Shown here: positions 61,801 to 64,000 of the stretch, one piece after another
Numbering within the stretch: position 1 is the first letter of the stretch
Layout: every line of letters starts with the position of its first letter
Source: Croceicoccus hydrothermalis
GTDB lineage: Bacteria; Pseudomonadota; Alphaproteobacteria; Sphingomonadales; Sphingomonadaceae
Direction of reading: 5' to 3'
DNA length: 64,000 nucleotides
Assembly: GCF_022378335.1 (NCBI RefSeq)
Contig: NZ_JAIQCI010000006.1
Span: 124,001-188,000 of the forward strand
Made by a program: the position numbers and the translations under genes
Notes under the pieces: generated by a model
The model's database searches: none
The model's input: the letters and a program-made list of their open reading frames with translations, nothing else
Told to the model about the DNA's origin: nothing

Positions 61801-64000
61801 CTATCGCCCGCCGCCCGGCACACCGTTCACCTTCAGAAAGCGAAGCGCCGTTTCATAGCGATGCACCGATATGACCGGCCCCGAAACACGGTGAGTGTAG
61901 CCGGGATAGAGCATCATTTCGAACGGGACGCCGCCTTCCTGCATGGCGGAGATCAGCGCGCTGGAATTGTCGAACACGACATTGTCGTCGCTCAGCCCGT
62001 GGATAAGGAGCAGCGGATCGGCAATCTTTCCCGCATCGGCGATGGCATTGGCCGCCGCGTAGGCGTCCGGCACCTCGCGCGGGTCGCCCATGTAGCGTTC
62101 GGTGTAATGGGTGTCGTAAAGCTCCCATTTCGTGACCGGCGCGCCCGAAATGCCCGCGGCATAAAAACCGGGGTCCGCCTCCAGCATCTTGAGCGTCATG
62201 TACCCGCCATAGGACCAGCCATCGATCGCGATCCGGTCGGGATCGACATAGTCCAGCGTTTTCAGCCATTCGGCGCCCGTCTTCTGGTCGCGCACCTCGA
62301 CGCTGCCCATCGCGCGATGGATCGCCTTTTCGAAATCGACGCCGCGATTGGCGCTGCCGCGATTGTCGATCTCGAACCAGATATAGCCCTTGTCGACGAT
62401 CGCCTGTTGCAACGCCCCGCCCCACGATCGCGACACGACCTGTGCATGCGGGCCGCCGTAGTGGGAGAACCACACGGGGTAACGCTTGCCCTGCTCCATC
62501 TCCGGCAGGATCATCTTGTAATAAAGCGGCGTGCCGTTTTCGTTCGGGATCGTGCCGAAGATCGCGGGCCGATGGCTCGCGACAAACGGGGCATAGGGAT
62601 GATCCCCATCGACGCGATTTTCCACCAGCCAGGTCAGCCGCTTGCCGGTATTGTCGGCGAGATAGCTTTGCGGCGGCTGGTTGGGCGAGGATCGCGAGAT
62701 GATGAGCGCCTGTGCATCCTTGTCCATGCGCGCGCCATGCGAGTAGCCTTCCTCGGTCAGGCGAACGGGCGCGCCGCCGCCAGCGTAATCAAGCGCGTAG
62801 ACATGGTTTTCGAGCACGCCGTCCTTCGTCCCCGACAGCCAGAGCCGCCCCGCCGCCTCATCCACGCCGAGCAGGCCGGTCACGACCCATTCGCCATCGG
62901 TGAGTTGCGTCCACGCGCCATCGGCCAGGCGGTAGAGATGGCCGAACCCGTCACGCTCCGACCACCAGATCAGCGACCCGTCCTTCAGGAAACGATAGTT
63001 CGACGTCTGGTTCAGCCAATGCCCCTCGGCCGCTTCCTCGGTGAACAGGACCGTGCTCGCCCCGGTGGCGGGATCGATGCGCAGCATGTCCATGCGCGTC
63101 TGCGCCCGGTTCTGCCGCTGCGCAAAGATCGCGCTGCCATCGGGCGCCCAGTCGACGCGGGTGATGTAGATATCGTCGTTCTCACCCAGATCGGCGCGCA
63201 TGCGGTCGCTGCCATCGGCGTCCATGACATAAAGCGCGATCTCCACGTTCGGCGTGCCCGCGGCGGGATAGCGCTGCGCATAGACCTTGGTGCTGCCGGC
63301 GCCGATGGCGGTGCGCTGCACCGTGCCGACGCGCGCCTCGTCGAAACGCAGGACGGCAATGCGGCGTTCGTCTGGCGACCACCAGTAGCCGGTATCGCGA
63401 CCCATTTCCTCCTGCGCGACGAACTCCGCCTCGCCCCAATGGACGGTTTCGGGTTCGTTCGGCGGGGTCACGGCCCGCGCCTCCGCCCCGACATCGCCGA
63501 CGAAGAGCCGCCCATCGCGAACGAAGGACAGATACCGCCCCTCCGGGCTCAACACCGGGTTGAGCTCGCCCGCCTCGCTATCGGTCAGGCGCCGCACCGT
63601 CCCGTCGAGCCGCGCAAGATACAGATCCCCGTCGAGCGGCACGAGAATGCTTTGCCCATCGTCGGACCATTCATAGGCGACGATACCCTTCAGACTGCCG
63701 ATGCGGGCGCGTTCACGCTGCATCTTCTCCGCCTCGGACAATTCGCGGCCTGAACCCAGCGTCTCGGAATCGACCAGCATCGACCATGCGTTCGCCTGAC
63801 GGTCGAATGCCCACAGATCGTAACGCTCGCGGTCATCCTCCCGATTGCGCAGGACGGTGAGGTAGCGCCCATCGGGCGACAGCCGCGGCACGCGCGGACC
63901 CGGCCCGTCGAGCGCGGGGCTGCCGAATACACGCTCGAGCGTGAGCGGGCGTTGCTCCGCCGCCGGAACGTCCATTTGTGCGGTCACGACCGGCTGCGCC
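61801..64000 (-). CDS. Dipeptidyl-peptidase IV-like serine peptidase (S9), N-terminus cut by window edge
   Basis: At least 733 residues. N-terminal beta-propeller (about 20-480; for example RLSPDGRYLTVLRNRED, WWSPDERRIAVLRFDEARV, VDWAPDGSAIFAQRQNR) and C-terminal alpha/beta-hydrolase domain with the triad: Ser in DGWSYGGYMTLK, Asp in LIHGLSDDNVVFDNS and His in YPGYTHRV. The double-Glu motif of DPP-IV lies in WGEAEFVAQEEMGR. It removes Xaa-Pro dipeptides from peptides, normally in the periplasm. The frame is open to 64000: residues before GTG 63987 read AQPVV, which looks like the end of a signal peptide, so the true start is outside the window. Confidence 0.9.
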   Translation of the reverse strand, partial: AQPVVTAQMDVPAAEQRPLTLERVFGSPALDGPGPRVPRLSPDGRYLTVLRNREDDRERYDLWAFDRQANAWSMLVDSETLGSGRELSEAEKMQRERARIGSLKGIVAYEWSDDGQSILVPLDGDLYLARLDGTVRRLTDSEAGELNPVLSPEGRYLSFVRDGRLFVGDVGAEARAVTPPNEPETVHWGEAEFVAQEEMGRDTGYWWSPDERRIAVLRFDEARVGTVQRTAIGAGSTKVYAQRYPAAGTPNVEIALYVMDADGSDRMRADLGENDDIYITRVDWAPDGSAIFAQRQNRAQTRMDMLRIDPATGASTVLFTEEAAEGHWLNQTSNYRFLKDGSLIWWSERDGFGHLYRLADGAWTQLTDGEWVVTGLLGVDEAAGRLWLSGTKDGVLENHVYALDYAGGGAPVRLTEEGYSHGARMDKDAQALIISRSSPNQPPQSYLADNTGKRLTWLVENRVDGDHPYAPFVASHRPAIFGTIPNENGTPLYYKMILPEMEQGKRYPVWFSHYGGPHAQVVSRSWGGALQQAIVDKGYIWFEIDNRGSANRGVDFEKAIHRAMGSVEVRDQKTGAEWLKTLDYVDPDRIAIDGWSYGGYMTLKMLEADPGFYAAGISGAPVTKWELYDTHYTERYMGDPREVPDAYAAANAIADAGKIADPLLLIHGLSDDNVVFDNSSALISAMQEGGVPFEMMLYPGYTHRVSGPVISVHRYETALRFLKVNGVPGGGR

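Overview
This is a contiguous piece of a high-GC bacterial chromosome, most likely an alphaproteobacterium of the order Sphingomonadales. That is an inference from gene families: a UrcA protein, a TPR-sulfotransferase, a TonB receptor of sphingomonad style, DUF4402 pili, and a PutA without a DNA-binding domain beside an Lrp-type regulator. I see no phage, insertion sequence or CRISPR array. Both edges cut a gene: a fumarylacetoacetase on the left and a DPP-IV-like peptidase on the right.

Layout. 1-6.8 kb is amino-acid catabolism: fahA (partial) with a VOC protein, L-serine deaminase, an Lrp-family regulator and divergent putA. 7.8-14.0 kb is a six-gene operon (DUF4129, DUF4350, MoxR ATPase, DUF58, SpoIIM-like, RDD) in which every junction is a 4-base start/stop overlap. 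14.0-19.9 kb is a fatty-acid beta-oxidation operon (thiolase, 3-hydroxyacyl-CoA dehydrogenase/enoyl-CoA hydratase, acyl-CoA dehydrogenase) divergent from a MerR regulator. 20.0-25.2 kb holds glycerol kinase, a pirin, two small exported proteins and a TPR-sulfotransferase.

25.2-44.2 kb is the most interesting part. A TonB-dependent receptor, a beta-propeller lipoprotein and two metallo-beta-lactamase-fold proteins lie on the minus strand. They are divergent from a plus-strand series: ABC importer (three genes), a NikR-like ribbon-helix-helix regulator, two 'urea carboxylase-associated' proteins, a biotin-dependent urea/guanidine carboxylase, allophanate hydrolase and a two-component pair. The enzyme set matches the known guanidine assimilation route (guanidine to carboxyguanidine to allophanate to ammonia plus CO2). 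No guanidine riboswitch was found. Instead the same 26-bp operator, TATTAC-N14-GTAATA, occurs three times: before the TonB receptor (one mismatch), in the divergent promoter, and just before the regulator gene. Each copy carries TTGA at the same offset, where a -35 element would lie. The NikR-like protein has lost most of the nickel ligands, so it probably senses something else. I infer one regulon coupling outer-membrane uptake, periplasmic processing, inner-membrane import and cytoplasmic degradation of a guanidino or urea-like compound. One of the two MBL proteins has lost the HxHxDH metal motif. The receptor mRNA has a long leader with a small ORF and a clear intrinsic terminator.

44.3-64.0 kb is more ordinary: a sterol desaturase family protein, a chaperone-usher pilus operon in which the usher and the last subunit gene each carry an apparent one-base frameshift, a large RTX nuclease, a GAF/PAS/GGDEF/EAL protein with a degenerate GGNEF site, a glutathione S-transferase, an SMP-30 lactonase-like protein, tRNA-Gln(UUG), topoisomerase IB, a branched-chain aminotransferase and the DPP-IV-like peptidase.
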